64,000 nucleotides of DNA, from NCBI RefSeq assembly GCF_003470205.1, contig NZ_QWKP01000222.1, forward strand, positions 31,024-95,023, in the 5' to 3' direction. Positions 26,004 to 34,824 of the stretch are shown here, piece by piece. Both the position numbers and the translations under genes were made by a program. Positions within the stretch are counted from its first letter, which is position 1; each line of letters begins with the position of its first letter. Origin of the DNA: Cellulomonas rhizosphaerae (lineage in GTDB: Bacteria; Actinomycetota; Actinomycetes; Actinomycetales; Cellulomonadaceae). The notes beneath the pieces were generated by a model, which was not told the origin of the DNA, did not search any database, and saw only the letters and a program-made list of their open reading frames with translations.

Positions 26004-27266
26004 CTACTTGGTGCCGTCGACGGCATCCTGCATGTTGGTGACCATCTTGTCCCAGGCCTTGACGGGGTCCTTGGCCTGACCGCTGATGATCTGCACCTCG
26101 GTGGTGCCCCAGAAGGCCCACATGGCGCCCATCTCGGGGATCGAGGGCATCGGGGCACCGGTGGCGCCGGCCTCGTTGAAGCCCTTGAGCACCGCGTCGT
26201 CGACCTTGTCAGCCGAGGCCGTCAGCGCCGGGAGGCGGCCGCCGGCCTTGTAGAGCTCGGTCTGGACCTTCTCGGTGGTGAGGAAGTTCGTGACGAACTC
26301 GTTGGCGAGCAGCGGGTTCTTCGACTTGGCCGAGATGAACGCGCCCTGCACGCCCACGAACGGCTTGGCCTCGGAGCCACCGGCGCTCGGCACGGGCAGG
26401 ACGGAGATGTCCATGCCGGCCTCGGTGAACGCCGTGGTGTTCCACGGGCCGGTCACGATGTACGGCGTCTCGCCGTCGAGGAAGGCCTGCTTGGCCTTCT
26501 CGCCGTCGATCGTCGCGATCAGGACCTTCTCCTTGCCGAGCTTGGCGAGGTACTTGGCGAAGTTCTCGCCGTTCTCGCCGCCCAGGCCCAGCTCGTTGGT
26601 GTACGAGCCGTCGGCCGCCTGCTTGAAGATCGGGGCGTCGAACGAGGTCTGCAGCGGGTACAGGTGGTACGCGTCGCCCGCGTCACCCTGCTGGATGACG
26701 ACCGAGTACTTCTTGTCCGCCGACTTGCCCTCGGTGATGAGGTCGTCGAACGTGTTCGCCTTGGTCTCCGGCAGCAGCTTGTTGTTGCGGACCAGCGCGA
26801 TGTTCTCGATGGCGTACGGCGAGCCGTACAGCTTGCCGTCGTACGTGAAGGCCTGGATGGCCGACGACGCGAAGCCGCTGGCCTTGTCGCCGAGCTCGAT
26901 CGGGGCCACGACGCCGTTGTTGACGAACTCGCCGGTCCAGTCGTGGGCGCCGATGACGACGTCCGGGCCCTGGCCGGTCGGGACCTGCGAGACGAAGTCC
27001 GTGCGGATGTCGCCCGAGACCTTCTGCACGAGGTCGACCTTGATACCGGTCTCGTCCTGGAACTCCTGGACGATCGGCTTCATGACGTCGATGCGGGTCT
27101 CGTCGACCCACATCGTCAGCGTGCCGGACAGCGCGGGCGCGCTCGTCGTCTCCGCGGTGGTGGGCTTCGGCGTGGCGTCGCCCTCGTTCGAGCCGCCGCT
27201 CGAGCAGGCGCTCATCGTCAGCGCGAGGCCGAGGGCCGCCGCAACGACAGGGATGCTCCGTCGCAT
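26004..27266 (-). CDS. malE: Maltose/maltodextrin-binding lipoprotein MalE
   Basis: The 420-residue protein starts at ATG 27266 (MRRSIPVVAAALGLALTMSAC), chosen because AGGAG precedes it; the upstream in-frame extension is the 5' leader. It has a lipoprotein signal with lipobox TMSAC and a Ser/Gly/Thr/Pro linker. The mature part shows the maltose-binding protein pattern: SGTLTMWVDETR, GPDVVIGAHDWTGEFV, YGSPYAIENIALVRNN, PYIVTGPWNTTAF and GAFISAKSKNP. It captures maltodextrins outside the membrane and hands them to MalF/MalG. It is the first gene of the import operon, with LacI-type operators upstream, divergent from the repressor gene. Confidence 0.94.
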   Translation of the reverse strand: MRRSIPVVAAALGLALTMSACSSGGSNEGDATPKPTTAETTSAPALSGTLTMWVDETRIDVMKPIVQEFQDETGIKVDLVQKVSGDIRTDFVSQVPTGQGPDVVIGAHDWTGEFVNNGVVAPIELGDKASGFASSAIQAFTYDGKLYGSPYAIENIALVRNNKLLPETKANTFDDLITEGKSADKKYSVVIQQGDAGDAYHLYPLQTSFDAPIFKQAADGSYTNELGLGGENGENFAKYLAKLGKEKVLIATIDGEKAKQAFLDGETPYIVTGPWNTTAFTEAGMDISVLPVPSAGGSEAKPFVGVQGAFISAKSKNPLLANEFVTNFLTTEKVQTELYKAGGRLPALTASADKVDDAVLKGFNEAGATGAPMPSIPEMGAMWAFWGTTEVQIISGQAKDPVKAWDKMVTNMQDAVDGTK

Positions 27267-27281
27267 CTTCGATCTCCTGGG

Positions 27282-27305
27282 TTCAGTGAGTGTTTCAGTG
27301 AGTGT
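27282..27305. repeat. Perfect 12-bp tandem duplication in the malE leader
   Basis: TTCAGTGAGTGT occurs twice without a gap (27282-27293 and 27294-27305), 16 to 39 bases upstream of the malE start. It should lie in the 5' untranslated region of malE. Confidence 0.75.
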
Positions 27306-27356
27306 GCCAACGCTCGGCGGCATCACCACCGACACTGGCCTGATGGGGAGACGCTA

Positions 27357-27414
27357 ACGTCGTTGCAACGTCGCCTGCAAGTCGTTACGGTAACTTTCAG
27401 GCAACGGTTTCACG
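27357..27414. promoter_or_regulatory. LacI-type operator region of malE and the divergent repressor
   Basis: A perfect palindrome CGTTGCAACG lies at 27361-27370. Next to it is CCTGCAAG (27374-27381; CTTGCAGG on the other strand), and further on are TTTCAGGCAACG and AACGGTTTCACG. The CTTGCAG word is the half-site I remember for the Streptomyces MalR repressor, and the central C-G of the palindrome is typical of LacI-family sites. The sites lie about 90-150 bp upstream of malE and 60-110 bp upstream of the repressor gene, so one repressor could control both directions. Confidence 0.7.
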
Positions 27415-27470
27415 GGGGTTCGTCGCCGGCTTCTGCTTGCCCCCCGAACGGCCCAGGACGAGGAGGTCCC

Positions 27471-28547
27471 GTGTCCCCTACGCTGCCCCCCGTGCGCACT
27501 CGACTGACAGACCTGGCTGAACAAGCCGGCGTCAGCACTGCCACGGTGTCGCGCGTTCTCAACGGTAAGCACGGTGTCTCGACACAGGCGCGCCAGGCGG
27601 TGCTCGCCGCGCTCGACGTCCTCGGCTACGAGCGGCCCGAGAAGCTGCGCACGCGCTCGGCGGGCCTCGTCGGCCTCGTCGTGCCCGAGCTGTCGAACCC
27701 CGTGTTCCCCGCGTTCGCGCAGGTCATCGAGTCGATGCTCACCGAGCGCGGGTACACGCCGCTGCTGTGCACGCAGTCCCCCGGTGGCACCACCGAGGAC
27801 CAGTACGTCGACATGCTCCTCGAGCACGGCGTCGCCGGCATCGTGTTCGTCTCGGGCCTGCACGCCGACTCGTCGGCCTCCAAGGACCGCTACCACCGGC
27901 TGCGGTCCAGCGGCATGCCCGTCGTGCTCGTCAACGGCTTCGCCGAGGGGGTCGACGCGCCAAGCGTGTCGACCGACGACGTCGCCGCCCTGGACCTCGC
28001 GTTCCGTCACCTCGTCTCGCTGGGCCACCGGTCCATCGGGCTCGCGATCGGACCCGACCGGTTCGTCCCCGCCGCGCGCAAGCGCGCCGAGTTCACGGTC
28101 AACCTCGAGCGCCACCTCGGCATCTCCGACCCGACCGGGCACGTCGTCTCGACGCTGTTCACGGTCGAGGGCGGGCAGGCCGCGGCGCTCGAGCTGATCG
28201 ATTCCGGGCACACCGCGATCATCTGCGGCTCCGACCTCATGGCCCTCGGCGCCATCCGAGCGGCCCGCTCGCGCGGGTTGTCGGTCCCGGAGGACCTGTC
28301 GGTCGTGGGCTTCGACGACTCCCCGCTGATCGCCTTCACCGACCCGCCCCTGACGACCGTGCGCCAGCCGGTCCTCGCCATGGGGCACGCGGCGGTGTCC
28401 GCGCTCGTCGCGGAGATCAGCGGCACGCCGGCGTCGCGCATCGAGCTCAAGTTCCACCCCGAGCTCATCGTGCGCGCGTCGACCGGGGCGGCGCCTCACG
28501 TCGCCGACCTGGCGGCCCACGCCGCCGCCGCGCCCGTCGCTCCCTGA
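27471..28547 (+). CDS. malR: LacI-family repressor of maltodextrin genes (MalR-like)
   Basis: The protein has 358 residues from GTG 27471 (MSPTLPPVRTRLTDLAEQAG), with AGGAGG at 27461-27466. The N-terminal helix-turn-helix and hinge are clear: LTDLAEQAGVSTATVSRVLN, then KHGVSTQARQAVLAALDVLGY. The rest is the periplasmic-binding-protein-like sensor domain (GLVVPELSNPVFPAFAQ, SVVGFDDSPLI, PPLTTVRQP). It lies divergent from malE and directly upstream of an alpha-glucosidase gene. By location and operator type it should repress the importer, the amylase and perhaps the glucosidase until maltose or maltotriose appears. The effector is inferred, not seen. Confidence 0.87.
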   Translation: MSPTLPPVRTRLTDLAEQAGVSTATVSRVLNGKHGVSTQARQAVLAALDVLGYERPEKLRTRSAGLVGLVVPELSNPVFPAFAQVIESMLTERGYTPLLCTQSPGGTTEDQYVDMLLEHGVAGIVFVSGLHADSSASKDRYHRLRSSGMPVVLVNGFAEGVDAPSVSTDDVAALDLAFRHLVSLGHRSIGLAIGPDRFVPAARKRAEFTVNLERHLGISDPTGHVVSTLFTVEGGQAAALELIDSGHTAIICGSDLMALGAIRAARSRGLSVPEDLSVVGFDDSPLIAFTDPPLTTVRQPVLAMGHAAVSALVAEISGTPASRIELKFHPELIVRASTGAAPHVADLAAHAAAAPVAP

Positions 28548-28609
28548 CGACCCGCGCCCCGCTCCCGCGTCACCCCCTGATTCGTCATACCCGAAAGGCG
28601 CACGCCCCC

Positions 28610-30313
28610 GTGACCTCGCTCGACACCCGCCCCGCCCTCGTTCATGCCCCGTCCGCCACGGACGGTGAGTGGTGGCGGCACGCCGTCATCTACCAGGTCT
28701 ACCCGCGCTCGTTCGCGGACGGCTCCGGGGACGGCATCGGCGACCTGCCGGGCATCACGTCCCGCCTGCCCCACCTCGCCGAGCTCGGCGTCGACGCCGT
28801 GTGGCTCTCGCCGTTCTACCGCTCCCCGCAGGCCGACGCGGGCTACGACGTGGCCGACTACCGCGCGGTCGACCCGCTGTTCGGCACGCTCGACGACTTC
28901 GACGCCCTCCTGCTGCGCGCGCACGACCTGGGCCTGCGCGTGATCGTCGACCTCGTGCCGAACCACACGTCCGACGAGCACGTCTGGTTCGAGGCCGCCA
29001 TGGCCGCCGGGCCAGGCTCGGCGGAGCGCGAGCGGTACCTGTTCCGCGAGGGCCGGGGTCCCGCCGGCGAGCTGCCGCCGAACAACTGGCAGTCGATCTT
29101 CGGCGGGCCCGCCTGGACGCGCGTCGCCGACGGCCAGTGGTACCTGCACCTGTTCGACTCGCGCCAGCCCGACCTCAACTGGGAGCACCCCGAGGTCCGC
29201 TCCGAGTTCGAGGACGTGCTGCGGTTCTGGCTCGACCGCGGGGTCGACGGCTTCCGCATCGACGTCGCGCACGGCATGGTCAAGGAGCCGGGGCTGCCCG
29301 ACTGGGACGGCCACGTCTCGATGATCGAGGGCTCGGACGACGCCGCCTCCCCCGAGGACGCCGTGTCCGGCGCCGGCAACCAGGGCCCGATGTTCGACCA
29401 GGACGGCGTGCACGAGATCTACCGGGCCTGGAACCGCGTGCTCGCGCAGTACGCGGGCGACCGCGCGCTCGTCGCCGAGGCGTGGGTCGAGCCGCTGTCC
29501 CGCCTGGCCCGCTACGTGCGGCCCGACGAGATGCAGCAGGCCTTCAACTTCGCGTTCCTCGCGACGCTGTGGGACGCCCCCGCGCTGCGCTCGGTGATCG
29601 AGGCCTCGTACGTCACGGCCGACTCCGTGGGTGCGCCCACCACCTGGGTGCTGTCCAACCACGACGTGGTGCGGCACGCCTCGCGCCTCGGCCTCGCGGA
29701 GGCCGGCTCGCGCCCCAACGGCATCGGCCACGGCGACGAGCAGCCCGACGAGGAGCTCGGCCTGCGCCGGGCCCGCGCCGCGACCCTGCTCATGCTCGGC
29801 CTGCCGGGCTCGGCGTACCTGTACCAGGGCGAGGAGCTCGGCCTGCCCGACCACACCGCGCTGCCCGACCAACTGCGCCAGGACCCCGCGTTCTTCCGGA
29901 CCGGCGGCGCCGAGCGCGGTCGCGACGGCTGCCGCGTGCCGCTGCCGTGGGCGGCCGACGAGGCCGGCTTCGGCTTCTCGCCGACCGGCGTGACCTGGCT
30001 CCCCCAGCCCGCGTCGTGGGCCGCGTACGCGTTGGACGCGCAGCGTGGTGTCGCGGGCTCGACGTACGAGACCTACCGCGGCGCGCTCGCGCTGCGGCGG
30101 GCCGAGCACCTCGGCACGGGTGGCCTGACCTGGGACAACGCGTTCGGCGACGAGGTCATCGCGTTCGAGAACCGCGACGTCCTCGTCGTGGCCAACCTCG
30201 GTGCCGACCCGGTCGAGCTGCCGGTCGGGCTCACCGTGCTGGCCTCGTCGGGCGACCTGCCGGACGCGACCACCCTCCCCGGCGACACGACGATCTGGGC
30301 GCGCCGCGCCTGA
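28610..30313 (+). CDS. aglA: GH13 alpha-glucosidase (oligo-1,6-glucosidase family)
   Basis: The 567-residue protein starts at GTG 28610 (MTSLDTRPALVHAPSATDGE); the frame upstream overlaps the repressor gene. Family regions are in order: WWRHAVIYQVYPRSFADGSG, GYDVADYRAVDPLFG, DLVPNHTSDEH, DGFRIDVAHG (nucleophile Asp218), VAEAWVE (Glu290) and LSNHDV (Asp352). This fits the alpha-glucosidase branch common in actinobacteria. There is no signal peptide. It turns imported maltose and maltodextrins into glucose. It lies 62 bp after the repressor gene on the same strand and probably shares its transcript. Confidence 0.9.
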   Translation: MTSLDTRPALVHAPSATDGEWWRHAVIYQVYPRSFADGSGDGIGDLPGITSRLPHLAELGVDAVWLSPFYRSPQADAGYDVADYRAVDPLFGTLDDFDALLLRAHDLGLRVIVDLVPNHTSDEHVWFEAAMAAGPGSAERERYLFREGRGPAGELPPNNWQSIFGGPAWTRVADGQWYLHLFDSRQPDLNWEHPEVRSEFEDVLRFWLDRGVDGFRIDVAHGMVKEPGLPDWDGHVSMIEGSDDAASPEDAVSGAGNQGPMFDQDGVHEIYRAWNRVLAQYAGDRALVAEAWVEPLSRLARYVRPDEMQQAFNFAFLATLWDAPALRSVIEASYVTADSVGAPTTWVLSNHDVVRHASRLGLAEAGSRPNGIGHGDEQPDEELGLRRARAATLLMLGLPGSAYLYQGEELGLPDHTALPDQLRQDPAFFRTGGAERGRDGCRVPLPWAADEAGFGFSPTGVTWLPQPASWAAYALDAQRGVAGSTYETYRGALALRRAEHLGTGGLTWDNAFGDEVIAFENRDVLVVANLGADPVELPVGLTVLASSGDLPDATTLPGDTTIWARRA

Positions 30314-30316
30314 ACC

Positions 30317-31765
30317 TCAGGGACGGCCGGACACGTCGAACGCCTGCGCGCTGCGCGCGGGAACGGTGACGCTGATCCGGCCGTCCTCGACCTTCGCCTC
30401 CGCACATCCGGCGGCGAGCACGTCGCAGTAGTCGCCGTCGGCCAGGCTCGTAGCGAGCGTCGTCGTCAGAGCGTCGTCGCCCGCGTTGACCACGACGAAC
30501 CCGCGCTGCCCGCGCCCCAACGCGACCGCCTCGCCCTGCGACCAGGTGTCGACGACCGGGGCATCGCCCACCACGCCGCGCCAGCCGACCATCCCGGCGA
30601 TCGCCGGCCAGCGGTGCTGGCACACCCACGTCGCGTCGGTCCCCGGCCCGGCGTCGGCCGCGCACGACGCGTCGAGCACCGCGCCGGCCGCATCCTGCGG
30701 CGGTCCCGCGTCGGTGTCCTCGAACGCGTACCCCGAGTACACCTGCGGCGTGCCGTAGACCCCGCCGAGCATGAGGACGTTCGCGATCGCGTAGTCGACG
30801 TCGCGGTAGCTCAGGGTCGAGCCGTTGCGCTCGGTGTCGTGGTTGTCGACGAACACCACGGCGTCGTCGGACGGCACGTAGCGCGCGCTCGCCGTGCCGA
30901 GGTCCAGCGCGAGACCCGGCGACCCGGCCAGGACGCCCTGGAGCTCCTTGCCGTACGTGAACTCGTAGACCTGCCCGTTGCCCAGGTACTGCTCGGGCGT
31001 GATCGGCTCGTTCGAGCCGCGGATCACCTCCTGCGCGATGGCGGTCCCCGGCGGCAGCGGCGCGACGATCGCGGCGATGTCCGCGGGCGCCATGTGCTTG
31101 GCGGCGTCGATGCGGAACCCGTCGACGCCGAGCGAGACGAGGTCCTGCAGGTAGGCGGTGAGCGTGGCGCGCACGTGCGCCGAGCCCGTGTCGAGGTCCG
31201 CGAGGTTGACCAGCTCGCACGTCTGCACCTCGTCGGCGTCGAGGTAGCTCCCGATGTCGTCGCCCTCGGTGAGGCCGCAGTGGTGGAAGTCCCGCGGGGT
31301 CCAGATGCCGGGGTACGTATAGTGCTCGAACGACGAGCCGGCCCAGCCGACGCCGGGCTCGTCCTGGCCGGTCATGTGGTTGACGACCGCGTCCGCCCAC
31401 ACGTCGACGCCCGCCGCGTGGCAGGTCTGCACCATCGCCGCGAACTGCTCGCGGGTGCCGAGACGCGACTCGATACGGTAGCTCACGGGCTGGTAGGCGG
31501 TCCACCACGGCGATCCGGTGATGTGCTCCTGCGGCGGCGACGTCAGCACCCACGCGTAGCCGGCCGGACCGAGCTCGTCGGTGCACTCGCGCGCGATGGC
31601 GTCCCAGGTCCACTGGAACAGCTGCACGCCCACGTCGTGACCCGAGCCGTCGGTCGCTGGCTCGGCGGCCGGGTCGGGCGCGGGTGCGGGTGCGGAGCAG
31701 GCGGCCAGGAGCGCCAGCAGCGCACCGAGGACGCCGAGCACGGCGGCTCGTCGGAATCTCGTCAT
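30317..31765 (-). CDS. Alpha-amylase, GH13 family 32 type, lipoprotein
   Basis: The 482-residue protein starts at ATG 31765 (MTRFRRAAVLGVLGALLALL) with a lipobox LLAAC, so it is anchored outside the membrane as a lipoprotein. Family motifs are DVGVQLFQWTWDAIAREC, DAVVNHMTG, DGFRIDAAKHM (Asp220), IAQEVIRG (Glu246) and FVDNHDTERNG (Asp310). This is the animal/actinobacterial type of alpha-amylase. Several Cys pairs fit disulfides. No starch-binding module is attached. Its stop lies 4 bases from that of the alpha-glucosidase gene. A perfect 16-bp operator palindrome lies 18 bases upstream of the start. Confidence 0.9.
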   Translation of the reverse strand: MTRFRRAAVLGVLGALLALLAACSAPAPAPDPAAEPATDGSGHDVGVQLFQWTWDAIARECTDELGPAGYAWVLTSPPQEHITGSPWWTAYQPVSYRIESRLGTREQFAAMVQTCHAAGVDVWADAVVNHMTGQDEPGVGWAGSSFEHYTYPGIWTPRDFHHCGLTEGDDIGSYLDADEVQTCELVNLADLDTGSAHVRATLTAYLQDLVSLGVDGFRIDAAKHMAPADIAAIVAPLPPGTAIAQEVIRGSNEPITPEQYLGNGQVYEFTYGKELQGVLAGSPGLALDLGTASARYVPSDDAVVFVDNHDTERNGSTLSYRDVDYAIANVLMLGGVYGTPQVYSGYAFEDTDAGPPQDAAGAVLDASCAADAGPGTDATWVCQHRWPAIAGMVGWRGVVGDAPVVDTWSQGEAVALGRGQRGFVVVNAGDDALTTTLATSLADGDYCDVLAAGCAEAKVEDGRISVTVPARSAQAFDVSGRP

Positions 31766-31782
31766 CGTCACCCCGTCGGCGG

Positions 31783-31807
31783 GCTGCAACGTTGCAGCAA
31801 CTTGCAG
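31783..31807. promoter_or_regulatory. MalR-type operator upstream of the amylase gene
   Basis: A perfect 16-bp palindrome GCTGCAACGTTGCAGC (31783-31798) is followed after two bases by the half-site CTTGCAG (31801-31807). It lies 18 bases before the amylase start codon, where a bound repressor would block the promoter. It shares the TTGCAA core with the malE operator. Confidence 0.8.
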
Positions 31808-31820
31808 AACGGGGTTCAGG

Positions 31821-32477
31821 CTAGCGCGGCTTGCGCGTGAGGATCAGGTGGACCACGCCGGACGGGGACGGGGTCGCCTCGATCTCGAAGCGCTCCTCGA
31901 GCCCCTCGAGACCGTCCCAGAGGCGCTCGCCGCGGCCCAGGACGATCGGCGCGACGACGACGTGCAGGTGGTCGATCAGGTCCGCCTCGAGGAACTGGCG
32001 CACCGTCTCGACGCCGCCGCCGATCCGCACGTCCAGGTCACCGGCCAGGGCGCGGGCCTGCTCGAGCGCTGCCGCGGGGTCGGCGTCGACGAAGTGGAAC
32101 GTCGTCCCGCCCTCCATCTCGAGCACCGGGCGCGGGTGGTGCGTGAGGACGACGACGGGGGTGTGGAACACCGGGTCGTCGCCCCACCAGCCCTTCCACT
32201 CCTCGTCCTGCCACGGGCCGCGCTGCGGGCCGAACTTGTTGCGGCCCATGATCTCCACGCCGATGCCGGTGGCCCACTGGCTGGCGAACGACTCGTCGAC
32301 CCCGAACGACGCCTCCCCCTCGCCGTGCATGCCCATCCCGCGGAACGTGCGGGTCGGGAAGGCCCACGCCATGAGCCGGTGGCCGGCGTGCCCGAACGGG
32401 GCCTCGAGGCTCTGGCCCTCGCCGGTGCCGAAGCCGTCGAGCGAGATCGTGAAGTTGTGCACGCGGACGAGGGACAT
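31821..32477 (-). CDS. Dihydrofolate reductase-like (RibD C-terminal domain) family protein
   Basis: The 218-residue protein begins at ATG 32477 (MSLVRVHNFTISLDGFGTGE), with AGGAG upstream. It has the RibD_C/DHFR-like pattern: an N-terminal strand with SLDGF, EIMGRNKFGPQRGPW, PVVVLTHHPRP and RIGGGVETVRQFLEADLIDHL. Members reduce substrates with NADPH; most in this branch have no known substrate. It does not replace FolA, because the length and the first-strand motif differ. Its stop lies just beyond the amylase operator region, so the amylase gene downstream has its own promoter. Confidence 0.83.
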   Translation of the reverse strand: MSLVRVHNFTISLDGFGTGEGQSLEAPFGHAGHRLMAWAFPTRTFRGMGMHGEGEASFGVDESFASQWATGIGVEIMGRNKFGPQRGPWQDEEWKGWWGDDPVFHTPVVVLTHHPRPVLEMEGGTTFHFVDADPAAALEQARALAGDLDVRIGGGVETVRQFLEADLIDHLHVVVAPIVLGRGERLWDGLEGLEERFEIEATPSPSGVVHLILTRKPR

Positions 32478-32529
32478 GCCATCTCCTGGGGTTGCTGAGC
32501 CGTTGGCCAGATCCAAGCACCGACCACTG

Positions 32530-34785
32530 TCAGAGGGTCACCGTCGTCCCGACGAGCACCAGCTCGGAGGTGTGCGACCCCTCGATCCCGACGCCCGTCG
32601 GACGGGCGCGGAACCCGGGCAGGTCGGCCAACCCGTCGCTGCCGTCGGTCACGCGCACCTCGACCGGATCCGCCGTCGCCAGGGTCAGCGTCACGTGGAC
32701 GCCGTCGGCCGGGGGCGCGTTGAAGACGACGTCGAACGTGCCGTCGGTGACCGGCACGTCGCGCCCCTCGACCGTCGCCGTCCGCACGCCGGACGCGGTC
32801 AGCCCCACGAGCCGCACCGCGCGCTTCGGCGTGACGGTGAAGCTCACCGCGCTGCCCGTGCGCGTGACGTCGCCCACGACCGGCGCGGGCAGGTCGGCGG
32901 CCTCGGCCGGGCCCGTCGCCTCGTCCGCGGTCAGCATCGGGAACTTCGCCGACAGGTCCTCGTGCCCCGTGACGAACTGGCTCGTCCACGTGCTCGGCTC
33001 GATTTCCTGGCTCGCCCACCACGCCTGCCCCGAGTCGGCGTCGAGCGCGTACATGAGCTGCGTGGGCAGCGGGTGGCGCGCGTCGAACTGGTCGACGACG
33101 AGCCCCACGCCCAGGCAGACCACGGTCGCAGCACCGGCGACGACGGCCGGCAGCGCCCGGCCCCGGCCGCGCGGGATCGCGCCGTCCAGGACGGGGAGCA
33201 GCACCATGCCGAGCAGCACCGCGAACAGCGCCGGCGCGGCACCGGTCGCCAGGCCCAGCGCGGGCATGAACAGCAGCACGATCGGCGCGAGCACGACGAC
33301 CGCGATCGCCCCGGCGACCGTGTGCGCCACGAGGCCGCCCGTGTCGCTGCGCACGAGCACCGCGACGATCCCGGCGAGCCCGCCCGCCAGGGCGGGCAGC
33401 GCGGCGAGGTAGGACCCCCCGGGCGTGAGCGCGGCCAGCACCACGCCGAGCAGCGCGAGCCACGCCAGCGCGCCGACCGCGAGCGCGGTGGCACCGACGC
33501 GGTTGCGCAGCGCGGTGTACCAGGTGAGCAGCACGGTCGCGACGAGCAGCACGAGCCCCGCGCGGAACCACCAGGGCCGCCACGGGTCGATCATCTCGCC
33601 GTACCCGGGCCGGATGGCGACGAGCGCGAGCCACAGGAGCTGGGCGAGGACCGCGACCGCGACGATGGGCACGACGCCGAGCAGCAGGGCCGCCACGAGC
33701 CGTCGTCGGGCGACCAGGCCCCGCCGCACGGCGACGACGCCGAACGCCGCGACGGCCAGCACGGCCGCGACCGCGAACGGCCACACGAGCCAGCCGGGGT
33801 AGCGCACGAGCGTGCCGGGCGCCGGGAAGTAGGTGGCGTCGCCCGACGAGGGCTGCGCGAGCTCGGCCACGTCGCCGTTGCCGAACGAGCGGGCCAGCGC
33901 GAGCGCGTTCGAGCCGTGGTGCTGCAGGCTCGCCTTGTCCATGTACTCGGGGCGGTCCTCGGGCGAGTGGTAGACCGCCGAGCCGTCGATGTACGCGCTG
34001 TTCAGGCCCGTGAACCGGTCCTGCTCGCGGAACGGGGTGAAGTCGGTGTCGTTCGGCAGGATCCGGTAGACCTCGACGGCCATGCTGCTGCCGACCGGGT
34101 AGGGCACCTGGGCGTACTCGTCGACCAGGGCGGCGTTGCCTCGCGACGTCTCGAACATGATCGCCGGGCCCGACGCGCCGCGGGCCTCGAAGTTGAGCAC
34201 CACTCCCCCGTCGGCGGCGAGCGGGTCGTCGTGCACGAACGCCTCGGCGCCGCACAGGCACGCCTCCTCGGCGTCGGTGAACACCAGCACGATGTCGTTG
34301 CGCAGCGGCTCGCCCTGCGTCAGCGCGCGGGCCGTCTCGAGGAGCGTGGACGTGCCGGCGCCGTCGTCGTTCGCGCCGTAGGAGACCTGCACGGAGTCGT
34401 AGTGGGCGACCATGAAGACGCGACCGGTCGAGTCGGTTCCCGGGATCACCGCGACCACGTTGTTCACGTGCGCCAGCCCGTAGGTGGAGCCGAGCGCGCC
34501 GGTCGCGCCGACTCCCTCGTGCACCTCGGGGCTCAGGCCCAGGCCGGTGAGCGTGTCGACGATGTGCTGGCGGACCGTGCCCGCCGCCTTGCTGCCGGCG
34601 ACGTGCACCTCCTGACCGATGGTCTCGACGTGGTCGAAAGCCCGGGCGGCGCTGAACTGGTCGGCGGGTGCGTCCTCACCCTTCGGGGCCGGTGGCCACA
34701 CGGACCACAGGCTGAGGAAGGTGAGGGCGGCAAGGACGACGAGGGCGGCGAGCGTCATCGCCCGCGGCCGGAGCTGCTGATCCAC
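32530..34785 (-). CDS. Membrane-anchored M28-family zinc peptidase
   Basis: The protein has about 751 residues from GTG 34785 (MDQQLRPRAMTLAALVVLAAL); ATG 34758 is an alternative. One N-terminal membrane helix is followed by an extracytoplasmic peptidase domain. Zinc ligands are visible in VAHYDSVQVSYGANDDGAG and FTDAEEACLCGAEAF, with later ligand-type residues in LNFEARGASGP and the SAVYHSPEDRPEY segment. Then come about eight membrane helices and a final extracytoplasmic beta domain. The layout resembles the Fxna/ERMP1-like M28 group. Aminopeptidase activity is inferred from family. It is divergent from the PfkB kinase gene with 39 bp between. Confidence 0.87.
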   Translation of the reverse strand: MDQQLRPRAMTLAALVVLAALTFLSLWSVWPPAPKGEDAPADQFSAARAFDHVETIGQEVHVAGSKAAGTVRQHIVDTLTGLGLSPEVHEGVGATGALGSTYGLAHVNNVVAVIPGTDSTGRVFMVAHYDSVQVSYGANDDGAGTSTLLETARALTQGEPLRNDIVLVFTDAEEACLCGAEAFVHDDPLAADGGVVLNFEARGASGPAIMFETSRGNAALVDEYAQVPYPVGSSMAVEVYRILPNDTDFTPFREQDRFTGLNSAYIDGSAVYHSPEDRPEYMDKASLQHHGSNALALARSFGNGDVAELAQPSSGDATYFPAPGTLVRYPGWLVWPFAVAAVLAVAAFGVVAVRRGLVARRRLVAALLLGVVPIVAVAVLAQLLWLALVAIRPGYGEMIDPWRPWWFRAGLVLLVATVLLTWYTALRNRVGATALAVGALAWLALLGVVLAALTPGGSYLAALPALAGGLAGIVAVLVRSDTGGLVAHTVAGAIAVVVLAPIVLLFMPALGLATGAAPALFAVLLGMVLLPVLDGAIPRGRGRALPAVVAGAATVVCLGVGLVVDQFDARHPLPTQLMYALDADSGQAWWASQEIEPSTWTSQFVTGHEDLSAKFPMLTADEATGPAEAADLPAPVVGDVTRTGSAVSFTVTPKRAVRLVGLTASGVRTATVEGRDVPVTDGTFDVVFNAPPADGVHVTLTLATADPVEVRVTDGSDGLADLPGFRARPTGVGIEGSHTSELVLVGTTVTL

Positions 34786-34824
34786 GCGCCCATGATCGCA
34801 TCGGGCCACCGCTAGGTTGGCGCC

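Noticed and set aside
26004..27335. Longer MalE starting at 27335
   Set aside because: The added 23 residues contain the 12-bp duplication product and would hide the lipoprotein signal; AGGAG precedes ATG 27266.
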